Positions 1-8,057 of a stretch of 43,884 nucleotides of DNA are shown here, in pieces; position 1 is the stretch's first letter, and every line of letters starts with the position of its first letter. The stretch comes from Clostridia bacterium (lineage in GTDB: Bacteria; Bacillota; Clostridia; Oscillospirales; Acutalibacteraceae). A program made the position numbers and the translations under genes. The notes under the pieces were generated by a model. It did no database searches and was not told the DNA's origin. It saw nothing but the letters and a program-made list of their open reading frames with translations. Where the stretch lies: positions 79,783 through 123,666 of the forward strand of contig JAFQRY010000032.1 in the NCBI GenBank assembly GCA_017409845.1, written 5' to 3'.

Positions 1-911
1 AGGGTACCGCAAACGCTATTTATCAGAATATCAACTTCATCGAAAGATATGACCCCGAATACGTTCTCATTCTTTCGGGCGACCATATCTATAAAATGGA
101 TTACTCGAAGATGCTTGATTACCACAAGGAAAAGAATGCAGACTGCACCATTGCAATGCTTGAGGTTTCCTGGGAAGAAGCAAGCCGTTTCGGTCTTATG
201 ATTGTCAACGAAGACGGCTCAATCAGCGAGTTTGAAGAAAAGCCCAAGAACCCCAGAAGCAACAAGGCTTCAATGGGTGTTTATATCTTCAACTGGAAGA
301 AGCTCAGAAAATATCTTATTGAGGATGAAGCAAAGGAAGGCTCGGGCAACGACTTCGGTCACGATGTTATTCCCGCAATGCATGCCGCAGGCGAGAGAAT
401 GTTTGCTTATCAGTTTGACGGCTACTGGAAGGATGTAGGAACCATCAGCAGCCTTTGGGATGCAAACCTCGACCTTCTCAATCCCAAGGTTGACCTTGAT
501 CTCAACGATGACAGCTGGAGAATCTATTCACGTTCACCTGCTTCGCCGCCTCACTATATCGGTGCGGATGCATCTGTTGAAAATTCAATGATAACCGAAG
601 GCTGCGAAATCAACGGAAAAATTGATTTCTCCGTTCTCTTTGCCAATGTTACCGTTGAAGAGGGTGCAGAGGTCAAATATTCAATCGTTATGCCCGGAAC
701 GGTTATCAAAAAGGGTGCAACCGTTCAGTATTCGATAGTTGCCGAGAATGCGGTTATCGAAGAGGGCGCGGTTGTCGGCGAAAGCCCTGAAAACATGGAA
801 GATATCGAGAAGTGGGGCGTAGCCGTTATCGGCAACGGCGTCACAATCGGCAAGGGTGCAAAAATTGCTCCCGATACAATGACAGACAGTGATGTAGGAG
901 GTGCGGAATAA
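1..911 (+). CDS. glgC: Glucose-1-phosphate adenylyltransferase, catalytic subunit (partial, 5' end outside window)
   Basis: Makes ADP-glucose from ATP and glucose-1-phosphate, the committed step of bacterial glycogen synthesis, in the cytosol. The reading frame is already open at base 3 and reads through the family signature [13 protein letters not shown], so the ATG at 96 is an internal Met and the true start lies upstream. After the rest of the nucleotidyltransferase domain ([27 protein letters not shown]) comes the left-handed beta-helix C-terminal domain with hexapeptide-like turns ([27 protein letters not shown]). Roughly the first 100 residues are missing, so the nucleotide-binding loop and the N-terminal allosteric residues cannot be judged. 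The stop codon TAA shares its last base with the ATG of glgD (TAATG), which points to translational coupling and a heteromeric GlgC/GlgD enzyme. Confidence 0.95.
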   Translation, partial: GTANAIYQNINFIERYDPEYVLILSGDHIYKMDYSKMLDYHKEKNADCTIAMLEVSWEEASRFGLMIVNEDGSISEFEEKPKNPRSNKASMGVYIFNWKKLRKYLIEDEAKEGSGNDFGHDVIPAMHAAGERMFAYQFDGYWKDVGTISSLWDANLDLLNPKVDLDLNDDSWRIYSRSPASPPHYIGADASVENSMITEGCEINGKIDFSVLFANVTVEEGAEVKYSIVMPGTVIKKGATVQYSIVAENAVIEEGAVVGESPENMEDIEKWGVAVIGNGVTIGKGAKIAPDTMTDSDVGGAE

Positions 912-2023
912 TGTCTGCTAAAAATGTTCTCGGCATTATCTTTTCAAATGCCTATGATGAAGCCCTTCCCCAGCTTACCGCTCTGAGAACGATGGGCTCA
1001 ATTCCGTTTGCCGCCCGTTACCGTCTTATTGACTTTCCTCTTTCAAATATGGTCAATTCGGGAATCACTCAGGTTGGCGTTATAACTAAGAGCAACTACC
1101 GCTCTCTTATGGATCATATCGGCAACGGCAAGCCCTGGGATCTTTCAAGAAAAAGAGAAGGAATGACCCTTCTTCCGCCCTATGATACTCCCGGTGCCGG
1201 CATAACAATCGGCAAGGCGGATGCACTTTACGGCTGTATTGATTATATCAGTGACTCAAAGAAAGAGCATGTACTTATGACCGACTGCAATCTTGTTTGC
1301 AGTATGGATTATGAAAAGCTTATCAAGGCTCATACCGCAAAGGATGCGGATATCACAATCGCTTATATAAACGGTAAGCCTTCGGAGCTTGATAACGGAA
1401 CAGAGCTTGTTATGGATGAAAACGGCAGAGTTACCTCCACAGCTCTCATTGACTGTTACAGCGGCAATACCAACTATTCCGTTAAGGTTATGATAATCAG
1501 AAGAACTCTTCTTGAAAGACTTCTTCACGAGGCTCACAGTGCAAAGATTGTTGACATTGAAACTCTCATTTCAAAAAATGTCAAGCATCTGAGAGTTTAC
1601 GGCTATGAAGTGACGGGCTACGCAAGAGTTCTCAGCTCGCTTCAGAGCTATTACGATATCAGTCTTGAGCTTCTCAGGCTTGAAAACAGAAAAGAGCTCT
1701 TCACCGCAGACAGACCTGTATATACCAAGGTCAGAGATCAGGTTCCCGCAGTTTACGGCATAGGCTCGAATGTTAAAAATTCACTCATCGCTGACGGATG
1801 TCACATCCACGGTGAGGTTGAAAACTGCATTCTTTTCAGAGGTGTTACCGTTGCAAAGGGTGCAAAGATCAAGAACTCAATTATCATGCAGGATACCTTT
1901 GTGGGTGAAAATTCAAGCCTTGACTGCGTGATTATCGACAAAGCGGCTGTTGTAAAGCCCAACAAGACGCTTTGCGGCGATTCAAACTACCCTGTCTATA
2001 TCGGCAAGGGAATTGTTATCTGA
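911..2023 (+). CDS. glgD: Glucose-1-phosphate adenylyltransferase, GlgD regulatory-type subunit
   Basis: GlgD is a GlgC paralogue found in Firmicutes that associates with GlgC and usually has little activity alone. The 370-residue product starts SAKNVLGIIFSNAYDEALPQ and carries the GlgD-type form of the N-terminal region (MGSIPFAARYRLIDFPLSNM) in place of the GlgC nucleotide loop. It then has a nucleotidyltransferase-like core (YGCIDYISDS, VLMTDCNLV where GlgC has SGDH) and a C-terminal beta-helix (IHGEVENCILFRGVTVAKGAKIKNSIIM). The GlgC SGDHIY motif is replaced by MTDCNL, consistent with a non-catalytic role. The start is fixed by the one-base overlap with glgC. Length and order glgC-glgD match Clostridia glycogen operons. 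Confidence in the family is high; a purely regulatory role is inferred. Confidence 0.94.
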   Translation: MSAKNVLGIIFSNAYDEALPQLTALRTMGSIPFAARYRLIDFPLSNMVNSGITQVGVITKSNYRSLMDHIGNGKPWDLSRKREGMTLLPPYDTPGAGITIGKADALYGCIDYISDSKKEHVLMTDCNLVCSMDYEKLIKAHTAKDADITIAYINGKPSELDNGTELVMDENGRVTSTALIDCYSGNTNYSVKVMIIRRTLLERLLHEAHSAKIVDIETLISKNVKHLRVYGYEVTGYARVLSSLQSYYDISLELLRLENRKELFTADRPVYTKVRDQVPAVYGIGSNVKNSLIADGCHIHGEVENCILFRGVTVAKGAKIKNSIIMQDTFVGENSSLDCVIIDKAAVVKPNKTLCGDSNYPVYIGKGIVI

Positions 2024-2041
2024 GAAAGTGTGAAATAATAA

Positions 2042-2965
2042 ATGTCCAGTAAAAACATTCTGACAGGTCTTGTGTGCATTGTTGCCCTCATACTCGTTAT
2101 TGTCGTTGTGTTCGTCAAAACGGGTTCGTTTGAGCGTGCCGAAAAGACCACAGAGGTTGAAACGATCATAGAAACATCGGTTGTTGTTGAAACGGAAACA
2201 AACGAAGACGGCAGCGTTGAATACATCACATGGGTGCACACCTATCCGAAGCCCAAGTATTCTTCAAACCACACATATCCCACAACCAAAAAAAGAACAA
2301 CCAAACCTGTTGAAACAACTGCTCCGTTTGTTGAGCAGTCATCCGTTGTTGCCGTGACAGACCCCAACGGTATTCCGCAGTTTGACGAAAACGGCGTTCC
2401 GTTCACGGAGATTGTGACCTATACCGTTGCTGCCGACAGCATAACAACAACCGAACCTACAACCGAATTTGTTCCCAGAACAGAAGGGGCGGTTGTTACA
2501 AACCGCTGGGGCAGAACGGAGGTTGACGAAAGCGGCAATCCCGTAACGGAAATCGTAACTCTTGATGCCCCTCCCACCACCAAGGAGGATATCTGGAAGG
2601 AAGAAACGGGAACAACCGAAAAGAAGCTTATCAACATCGAACCCGAATTCAGGCGTGATGATGCACTTGCGGATAATATTGTCAGCCAGATAAACATGGA
2701 CAGAGAAGCTGCAGGTCTCGAGCCTCTGAACCATGCAACAAATCTTAAGGCTACGGCAAGAACCAACAGCATGGCGGCTGCAATGCCCGAAACCTACGGT
2801 GAGGCATCAACCTACTGCCTTGTCACGACCTACGGCGGAAATCCCGTTTATCAGCAGGTTGCGGCTGCAAACAGCTCATCTGCAATGAGTGCGGATACAA
2901 CGCAAATAGGCGTAGGTGTTGTTGTTTATGAGGGTAAGTATTATACAACAGTTATTTTCAGCTGA
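2042..2965 (+). CDS. Membrane-anchored protein of unknown function with degenerate CAP/SCP-like C-terminus
   Basis: I do not recognise a named gene. The 307-residue product has a single N-terminal membrane segment (about residues 6-26, rich in Val, Ile and Leu) and then a long Thr/Glu/Pro-rich region. Two similar units, built around DENGVPFTEIVTYT and DESGNPVTEIVTL, lie within that region. A C-terminal module of about 100 residues (IVSQINMDREAAGLEPLNHA, LKATARTNSMAAAM) resembles the first helices and final strand of a CAP/SCP (Allergen V5) domain, but I cannot see the usual His/Glu pair and the module is short. Topology is probably N-in, C-out. It lies between glgD (18 bases before) and glgA (14 bases after) on the same strand with no terminator, so it is very likely co-transcribed with glycogen synthesis genes. 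No role in glycogen metabolism is evident from sequence; it may simply be an insertion into the operon. Confidence 0.75.
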   Translation: MSSKNILTGLVCIVALILVIVVVFVKTGSFERAEKTTEVETIIETSVVVETETNEDGSVEYITWVHTYPKPKYSSNHTYPTTKKRTTKPVETTAPFVEQSSVVAVTDPNGIPQFDENGVPFTEIVTYTVAADSITTTEPTTEFVPRTEGAVVTNRWGRTEVDESGNPVTEIVTLDAPPTTKEDIWKEETGTTEKKLINIEPEFRRDDALADNIVSQINMDREAAGLEPLNHATNLKATARTNSMAAAMPETYGEASTYCLVTTYGGNPVYQQVAAANSSSAMSADTTQIGVGVVVYEGKYYTTVIFS

Positions 2966-2979
2966 GAAAGGAAAAACAA

Positions 2980-4398
2980 ATGAAAGTTCTTTATGTTGCA
3001 AGTGAAGCTCTTCCGTTTGCCGCAAGCGGCGGACTTGCAGATGTTGCAGGCTCACTTCCTCAGGCACTCAGAAGACGCAAGGTTGCCGCAAGAGTTGTTA
3101 TGCCTCTTTACGGCACTATCAGCGATGAAATGCGTTCGGGCATGAAATTCATAACCAATATCATGGTTCCCGTTTCATGGAGAAGGCAGTATTGCGGAAT
3201 TTTCGAAGCCAGGGCAGGCGGAGTTATATATTATCTTATCGACAACGAATATTATTTCAAGAGAAGCACTCTTTACGGTCACTATGATGACGGCGAAAGA
3301 TTTGCTTTCTTCTCAAGAGCGGTTCTTGAAATTCTGCCCTATATCGACTTCAAGCCCGATATTATTCACTGTAATGACTGGCAGTCGGCTCTCGTTCCCG
3401 TTTATTATTCAACGCTTTATGCCAACAGAGAGGGATACACGGGAATCAAAACAATTTTCACAATTCATAATATCCAGTATCAGGGAAAATACGGCAACGA
3501 AATTCTCGGGGATGTTTTCGGACTCGGTGAAGAAACAACATCGCTTCTGCAGTTTGGTGACTGCATTAATCTGATGAAGGGCGGTATCGAGTGCGCAAAC
3601 AAGGTGACAACCGTAAGCAACACCTATGCCGGTGAAATTCTTGATCCGTGGTTCAGCCACGGTCTTGACCCCATTCTCAGAGAAAGAAGCTATAAGCTCA
3701 GCGGTATTCTTAACGGTATCGACACAATAAATTACGACCCCGAAAACGACAAGGATATTTTTGCCAACTTCTCCGCAAAGGAGCCTGAGGGCAAAAAGGC
3801 AAACAAGGCGGCTCTTCAGGAGCTCTTCAGCCTTCCCGTCAGAGAGGATGTTCCTCTTATGGGTATCGTAACCCGTCTGGTTGCTCACAAGGGTCTTGAC
3901 CTTATCAAGAGAATCATGCGCGACCTGCTTTCATCAACCGATATGCAGCTTGTCGTGCTCGGCTCGGGTGACTGGGAATATGAAGCCTTCTTCAAGGAGC
4001 TTGCTTCGGAATTCCCCGACAAGGTCGGTCTGCGTCTCGGTTTTGTTCCTGACCTTGCAAGAAAGATTTATGCCGGCAGCGATATGTTCCTTATGCCTTC
4101 AAAGAGCGAGCCCTGCGGACTTTCGCAGATGGTTGCACTCCGCTACGGCTCAATCCCCATCGTCAGAGAAACGGGCGGTCTCAAAGATACAATCACTGAC
4201 AGCGGCGACGGTAAGGGCAACGGCTTTACTTTCAAGAGCTATGATGCTTATGATCTGCTTGATGCAATCCGCCGTGCTCTCGGAGCTTATTGCGATAAGG
4301 CTTACTGGCAGACTCTTGTTGTAAGAGCACTCAAGTGCGACAACAGCTGGGGCAAGTCGGCAAAAGAGTATATCGGTCTTTACGAGTCAATTCTTTGA
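2980..4398 (+). CDS. glgA: Glycogen synthase (ADP-glucose, GT5 family)
   Basis: Transfers glucose from ADP-glucose to the non-reducing end of alpha-1,4-glucan, with inversion of neither linkage nor substrate class beyond the GT5 retaining family; cytosolic. The 472-residue length is typical. The N-terminal GT5 domain starts MKVLYVASEALPF and includes HCNDWQSALVPVY and FTIHNIQYQG; the C-terminal GT1-like half has GIVTRLVAHKGLDLI and the nucleotide-sugar motif SEPCGLSQMVALRYGSIPIV followed by RETGGLKDT. One oddity is that the N-terminal K-x-G-G-L motif, whose Lys contacts ADP-glucose in studied enzymes, reads A-S-G-G-L (Ala15). A purine-rich GAAAGGA lies just upstream of the ATG. The gene ends the glycogen operon and is followed by a strong hairpin. 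Function as a GT5 enzyme is secure; full activity of the Ala15 form is not. Confidence 0.95.
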   Translation: MKVLYVASEALPFAASGGLADVAGSLPQALRRRKVAARVVMPLYGTISDEMRSGMKFITNIMVPVSWRRQYCGIFEARAGGVIYYLIDNEYYFKRSTLYGHYDDGERFAFFSRAVLEILPYIDFKPDIIHCNDWQSALVPVYYSTLYANREGYTGIKTIFTIHNIQYQGKYGNEILGDVFGLGEETTSLLQFGDCINLMKGGIECANKVTTVSNTYAGEILDPWFSHGLDPILRERSYKLSGILNGIDTINYDPENDKDIFANFSAKEPEGKKANKAALQELFSLPVREDVPLMGIVTRLVAHKGLDLIKRIMRDLLSSTDMQLVVLGSGDWEYEAFFKELASEFPDKVGLRLGFVPDLARKIYAGSDMFLMPSKSEPCGLSQMVALRYGSIPIVRETGGLKDTITDSGDGKGNGFTFKSYDAYDLLDAIRRALGAYCDKAYWQTLVVRALKCDNSWGKSAKEYIGLYESIL

Positions 4399-4407
4399 TA
4401 TAACAGG

Positions 4408-4437
4408 AAACCACCCGTTTTCTCAAACGGGTGGTTT
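4408..4437. terminator. Bidirectional hairpin terminator between glgA and the convergent XRE gene
   Basis: Perfect 13-bp arms AAACCACCCGTTT (4408-4420) and its complement (4425-4437) enclose a TCTC loop. A short T-run follows on the plus strand. It lies between converging genes (glgA ending at 4398, the regulator ending at 4455) and could serve both. Confidence 0.85.
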
Positions 4438-4454
4438 TGATTGGATTTATCGGT

Positions 4455-5108
4455 TTACCTGAGAAACTCAAACGGCACGGGAGGGCATTGCTCGGTTGTG
4501 GCTTTGACTATAAAATCCTCCGCCTCGCTCACGAGTGTTTTTATTGCCTCCGGAACAGGTGTATCAGGCACGGGTCTCTTGTTTTTCGAAGGAGTTATCG
4601 CCTTGTATGCCGCAAGCTCCGTAATTCCGAGATACATCGAATTGCAGCAGACATCTCCGTTGATATATGCTCTGCCGCACCAGTTTTTAGGCAGATTTCC
4701 CGCCTTTGCCTGAATCAGAATTATTTTATAAAGTGCAATGACATAAAGCATGTCAAGATTCATGTTGATTGAGTTATCAGTATCCTTGATAAGCTTGGTG
4801 ATAAGAGTGCCGGCTTTTATAAAGGTTTTTCCCGTCGGAGATGAATCCGAAGGTGAATTTTCGCTCAGAATTTCGCTTGCAATGGTGTCAAGCTCGCTGC
4901 GGCTTTTTGAACGGCCGAGAAGATAGTCGCAGGTGACTCCGTAAAAATCTGCAACCCTGATAAGAAAGCTTTGTCCGCATTCTCTGATTCCCTTTTCGTA
5001 ATGCGACAGAAGTGCCTGCGAAATGCCGAGCTTTGCGGCAGCCTCCTTCTGACTGAGGCCTTTTTCTTTGCGAAGCTCAGTTAAAATAATCGGAAAATTC
5101 TTATCCAT
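4455..5108 (-). CDS. XRE-family helix-turn-helix transcriptional regulator
   Basis: A DNA-binding regulator of 217 residues. The N-terminal 65 residues form a Cro/C1-type HTH: ILTELRKEKGLSQKEAAAKL, then GISQALLSHYEKGIRECG with the recognition helix, and DFYGVTCDYLLGRS, the usual end of this domain in Firmicutes regulators. The remaining 150 residues are mostly helical by composition and match nothing I recognise; there is no peptidase or membrane segment. The start is supported by GAGGAG just upstream. The gene converges on glgA and diverges from the phosphatase-fold gene at 5212, with 103 bases between the two starts. Short inverted repeats in that gap are candidate operators, so control of itself or of the 5212-7605 pair is possible but only inferred. 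Confidence 0.88.
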   Translation of the reverse strand: MDKNFPIILTELRKEKGLSQKEAAAKLGISQALLSHYEKGIRECGQSFLIRVADFYGVTCDYLLGRSKSRSELDTIASEILSENSPSDSSPTGKTFIKAGTLITKLIKDTDNSINMNLDMLYVIALYKIILIQAKAGNLPKNWCGRAYINGDVCCNSMYLGITELAAYKAITPSKNKRPVPDTPVPEAIKTLVSEAEDFIVKATTEQCPPVPFEFLR

Positions 5109-5153
5109 AATTACTCCTCTAAGTATATAATATGCACTTATTATACCTGATTT

Positions 5154-5168
5154 TATACAAAATGTATA
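5154..5168. promoter_or_regulatory. Candidate operator palindrome in the divergent XRE/5212 intergenic region
   Basis: TATACA-AAA-TGTATA is a perfect 6-bp inverted repeat in the 103-base gap between the divergent starts at 5108 and 5212. A weaker GTATA...TATAC repeat lies just to its left at about 5123-5146. Size and place suit a homodimeric Cro/C1-type regulator, but AT-rich palindromes occur by chance and no binding site is known. Confidence 0.35.
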
Positions 5169-5211
5169 TTGATAAAACTGACGAAAAACATCATAATTTT
5201 TTGGAGGAAAA

Positions 5212-5844
5212 ATGAAGTCCTATACCATCCATTTAATAAGAAATGCCCTTACCGACGAAAATCTTGAGGGCAGATATATCGGTCATACCAATGTTGAGCT
5301 CAGCGAAGAAGGAAAAGAGCAGCTCCGTCAGATGAAAAACGAGCTTATCTATCCTCCCGTTGATGCCGTTTTCACAAGTCCGCTCAGAAGATGTACTCAG
5401 ACGGCGGAAATACTTTATCCTGATAATAAGCCCCTTGTTATCGAAGGGTTTATCGAATATAATTTCGGTGAGTTTGAAAACAAAACTGCCGAGCAGCTCG
5501 AAAAATATGAGGAATTTCCCCGATGGCTTGCAGGTGAGAAGGGCGTGAAGCCGCCTTACGGAGAAAGCAACGAGGAATTCGCAAAAAGAGTGTGCGAAAC
5601 ATTTGAAAAGGTTGCGGAGGGTCTTATGAAGACGGGCACAACCTCTGCGGCAATCGTTACACACGGCGGTGTTATTATGACTATCCTCGCCGCCTACGGA
5701 ATTCCCGAATATCCCATGCATGAATGGCTCACACCCAATGGCTGCGGATTTACCGTTAAGGTTAACCCCTCATTGTGGATGCGGGCAAAGAAATTTGAAG
5801 TTTTCAGCGAATTCCCTTATGAAAGAGAAGAATTGCCCGATTAA
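5212..5844 (+). CDS. Histidine-phosphatase/phosphoglycerate-mutase-fold protein with altered catalytic motif
   Basis: A 210-residue member of the histidine phosphatase superfamily. The N-terminus aligns with the family core: IHLIRNALTDENLEGRYIGH corresponds to the usual LVRHGETxxNxxGRxQG. The catalytic His of R-H-G is therefore Asn11 and the following Gly is Ala. The rest of the site looks intact: TSPLRRCTQTAEIL (phosphate-binding Arg), a Glu in YNFGEFENKT, and the second His in VTHGGVIMTIL. With the phosphate-accepting His absent, ordinary phosphohistidine chemistry should fail, so it may be an inactive or binding-only paralogue, or use another mechanism. A good TTGGAGG precedes the ATG at 5212. 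The stop lies 12 bases before the beta-galactosidase start, so the two are probably one operon. No substrate can be named. Confidence 0.88.
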   Translation: MKSYTIHLIRNALTDENLEGRYIGHTNVELSEEGKEQLRQMKNELIYPPVDAVFTSPLRRCTQTAEILYPDNKPLVIEGFIEYNFGEFENKTAEQLEKYEEFPRWLAGEKGVKPPYGESNEEFAKRVCETFEKVAEGLMKTGTTSAAIVTHGGVIMTILAAYGIPEYPMHEWLTPNGCGFTVKVNPSLWMRAKKFEVFSEFPYEREELPD

Positions 5845-5856
5845 GGAGGAAAAGAT

Positions 5857-7605
5857 ATGAATACATTTGCTATCGAAAAAGACGGTTTCAAGCTTAACGG
5901 CGAACCGTTCAGAATTATTGCAGGTGCAATCCATTATTTCAGAGTTCCTGCCGAATACTGGCGTGACAGACTTATAAAGCTCAAGGCATGCGGCTTCAAC
6001 ACGGTTGAAACCTATGTTGCGTGGAATCTGCATGAGAAAAAAGAGGGTGTATTCGATTGTACGGATATGCTCGATATCGGGAAATTTCTTGATATTGCCG
6101 CAGAGCTCGGACTTTATGCAATTGTCCGTCCGGGTCCCTATATATGTTCCGAGTGGGATTTCGGCGGTCTTCCCTGGTGGCTTCTCAAGAATGACTCAAT
6201 GGCACTCCGCTGTATGGACAAGGATTATCTTGCTGCGGTTGACAGATTTTTCGATGACTTTATTCCCCGCATTGCGAAGCACCAGATAACAAGGGGAGGC
6301 AATGTTATCCTCGTTCAGGTTGAGAATGAATACGGCAGCTACGGCGATGACAGCGAATATATCCGCTATCTTGCAAAGGGGCTTGCCGACAGGGGAATTG
6401 AAGTGCCTCTCTTCACCTCCGACGGTGCGGAATATCAGATGCTCACGGGCGGCACCGTTCCCGAAATACATAAAACAGCAAATTTCGGCTCAAGAGCCAA
6501 GGAGCAGTTTGAGCGTCTTCGTGAATATCAGCCCGACGGCCCTCTTATGTGCACCGAATTCTGGAACGGATGGTTTGACCATTGGACAGAGGAGCACCAC
6601 AGCCGTGACCCGCAGGACGCCGCAGATGCCATGGATGAAATTCTTTCCATGGGTGCAAGCCTTTCTGCTTATATGTTCCACGGCGGCACAAACTTCGGCT
6701 ACATGAACGGTGCGAACGATTATGATGCCTATGAGCCGACTGTTTCAAGCTATGATGATGATGCTCCCGTCAACGAAAGCGGCGATCTGACCGAAAAATA
6801 CTATAAGTTCAGAGAAGTCATTTCAAAATATGCTCCTGTTCCCGAGGTTGAAATGCCTGAACCCATAAAAAAGAAAAAATACGGTGAGATTGAGTTCACG
6901 CATTCCGCAAAGCTTTTCGATAATCTTGATGTGCTCTCGGCTCCCGTTGAATCCGTTATGCCCATGACAATGGAAAAGCTGGATCAGGGCTATGGCTTCG
7001 TGCTTTACAAGGCAGATGTCAGAGGTCCCAGAGGTCCTCAGCCTGTAAGACTTCAGGATGTTCACGACAGAGGCTATATTTATCTTAACGGCGAGTTTGT
7101 CGGAGTTCAGTACAGAAACGATGAGAAGCCTCAGAATATTGTTGCAATAGAAGAAGAGGGTGCAGAGCTTGCCGTTCTTGTTGAAAACATGGGCAGAGTC
7201 AACTACGGTGCAAAGCTTAAGGATGCCAAAGGTATAACTCAGGGCATCGGCTTCGGCAACAACTTTGTTTATCATTGGACCAACTATCCGCTGCCGTTTG
7301 ATGATGTTTCGGGCGTTGATTTCAGAGAGGGTGTTCCTGCCTTTGACGGCACCCCCGTGCTTCTCAGAGCAGAGTTTGAGGTTGATGAATGCTGCGATAC
7401 CTTTGTCAAGCTTCCGGGCTTCAAAAAGGGCATAATCATAGTCAACAACCGTGTTCTTTCAAGACATTGGGAGGTCGGCCCTCAGCACTCGGCATATCTG
7501 CCCGCTCCTTTCCTCAGGGAGGGTAAAAATGAAATTGTTGTGCTTGAGCTCGAAGGCTATGAAAAGCCCGTTGTGCTTCTTGACGATGAGCCCGATATCG
7601 GTTAA
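5857..7605 (+). CDS. Beta-galactosidase, glycoside hydrolase family 35
   Basis: Hydrolyses terminal beta-galactosides by a retaining mechanism. The 582-residue product has the full GH35 TIM-barrel signature: AGAIHYFRVP, WNLHE, IVRPGPYICSEWDFGGLPWW, the acid/base Glu158 in VQVENEYGSYG, the nucleophile Glu234 in CTEFWNGWFDHW, and MFHGGTNFGYMNGAN. The C-terminal 250 residues contain the beta-sandwich domains usual in bacterial GH35 enzymes of this size (GYIYLNGEFVG, ILVENMGRVNYG). No signal peptide is visible, so it probably acts in the cytosol on imported oligosaccharides. The start follows AAGGAGG. It is the second gene of an apparent pair with the variant phosphatase upstream and is followed by a terminator. 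No transporter lies beside it. Confidence 0.96.
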   Translation: MNTFAIEKDGFKLNGEPFRIIAGAIHYFRVPAEYWRDRLIKLKACGFNTVETYVAWNLHEKKEGVFDCTDMLDIGKFLDIAAELGLYAIVRPGPYICSEWDFGGLPWWLLKNDSMALRCMDKDYLAAVDRFFDDFIPRIAKHQITRGGNVILVQVENEYGSYGDDSEYIRYLAKGLADRGIEVPLFTSDGAEYQMLTGGTVPEIHKTANFGSRAKEQFERLREYQPDGPLMCTEFWNGWFDHWTEEHHSRDPQDAADAMDEILSMGASLSAYMFHGGTNFGYMNGANDYDAYEPTVSSYDDDAPVNESGDLTEKYYKFREVISKYAPVPEVEMPEPIKKKKYGEIEFTHSAKLFDNLDVLSAPVESVMPMTMEKLDQGYGFVLYKADVRGPRGPQPVRLQDVHDRGYIYLNGEFVGVQYRNDEKPQNIVAIEEEGAELAVLVENMGRVNYGAKLKDAKGITQGIGFGNNFVYHWTNYPLPFDDVSGVDFREGVPAFDGTPVLLRAEFEVDECCDTFVKLPGFKKGIIIVNNRVLSRHWEVGPQHSAYLPAPFLREGKNEIVVLELEGYEKPVVLLDDEPDIG

Positions 7606-7694
7606 TCCGCAAAAACAAATCAGAATTTATAGTAATGTAATAAAATATTATATATAAAAATTTTTATATATACAATAATATTTTACCTGTATAT

Positions 7695-7747
7695 ACACCG
7701 CGGTCTGCATAAATGCTCAGGCATTGCAGATGCGGTGTTTATATTTT
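7695..7747 (+). terminator. Intrinsic terminator after the GH35 gene
   Basis: ACACCGC (7695-7701) pairs with GCGGTGT (7732-7738); inside it TCTGCA/TGCAGA and ATGC/GCAT extend the stem around a TCAG loop. A T-rich tract, TTATATTTTTTA, follows. It closes the 5212-7605 unit about 90 bases past the stop and insulates it from the rpoB promoter. Confidence 0.75.
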
Positions 7748-7878
7748 TTACAACAACAACATGTTGTCAAAACATACAAAATCCAAAAAATATTCAACAA
7801 ACTTTTAACAAAAAAATCTTAAAATTTCGTATGAATGCACAAATAAATTTTTTCTCAAATTTTATTTTATAAAATCTA

Positions 7879-7907
7879 TTGACAAAATAAATAAAAATTA
7901 TTATACT
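7879..7907 (+). promoter_or_regulatory. Sigma-A promoter of rpoBC
   Basis: TTGACA at 7879-7884, a 17-base spacer and TATACT at 7902-7907: one mismatch to the consensus in total, embedded in very AT-rich DNA as expected for an UP-like region. Predicted transcription start is near 7914, leaving a leader of about 140 bases. Confidence 0.88.
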
Positions 7908-7928
7908 ATTGTCTCGCATTGTTAAAGT

Positions 7929-7990
7929 GGAAATTAATACCCTATATTATCTCTTATAATGCGTATATTAATAAGAGAAAAGGGGTTTCC
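7929..7990 (+). promoter_or_regulatory. Structured rpoB mRNA leader
   Basis: GGAAA (7929-7933) can pair with TTTCC (7986-7990), CCC (7940-7942) with GGG (7983-7985), and CTCTTATAAT (from 7951) with ATTAATAAGAG (ending 7977, one bulge). The result is a closed multi-part hairpin within the predicted transcript. It has no U-run and matches no riboswitch I know; a role in controlling rpoBC is inferred. Confidence 0.4.
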
Positions 7991-8057
7991 GCAAACAAAA
8001 AATTCGGCATTCCCAAATGGAAATGGAAGATTTAAAGAAACGGAGTGATTTAGCCTA

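Larger units (their letters stand above)
7606..8057. other. 452-base non-coding gap: terminator, rpoB promoter and leader
   Basis: Very AT-rich. From left to right it holds an AT palindrome near 7645-7683, the GH35 terminator, about 120 bases of A/T-rich spacer with nothing recognisable, the rpoB promoter at 7879-7907, and a 140-base structured leader. No small gene is visible in it. Confidence 0.7.

Noticed and set aside
5169-5197. TTGATA-N17-CATAAT as promoter of the 5212 gene
   Set aside because: Transcription would begin inside the SD, leaving almost no leader, so it is not convincing.
7929-7990. Known riboswitch or L10 leader before rpoB
   Set aside because: I could not match the conserved core of any class I know; only generic stems are visible, and L10/L12 genes are absent.
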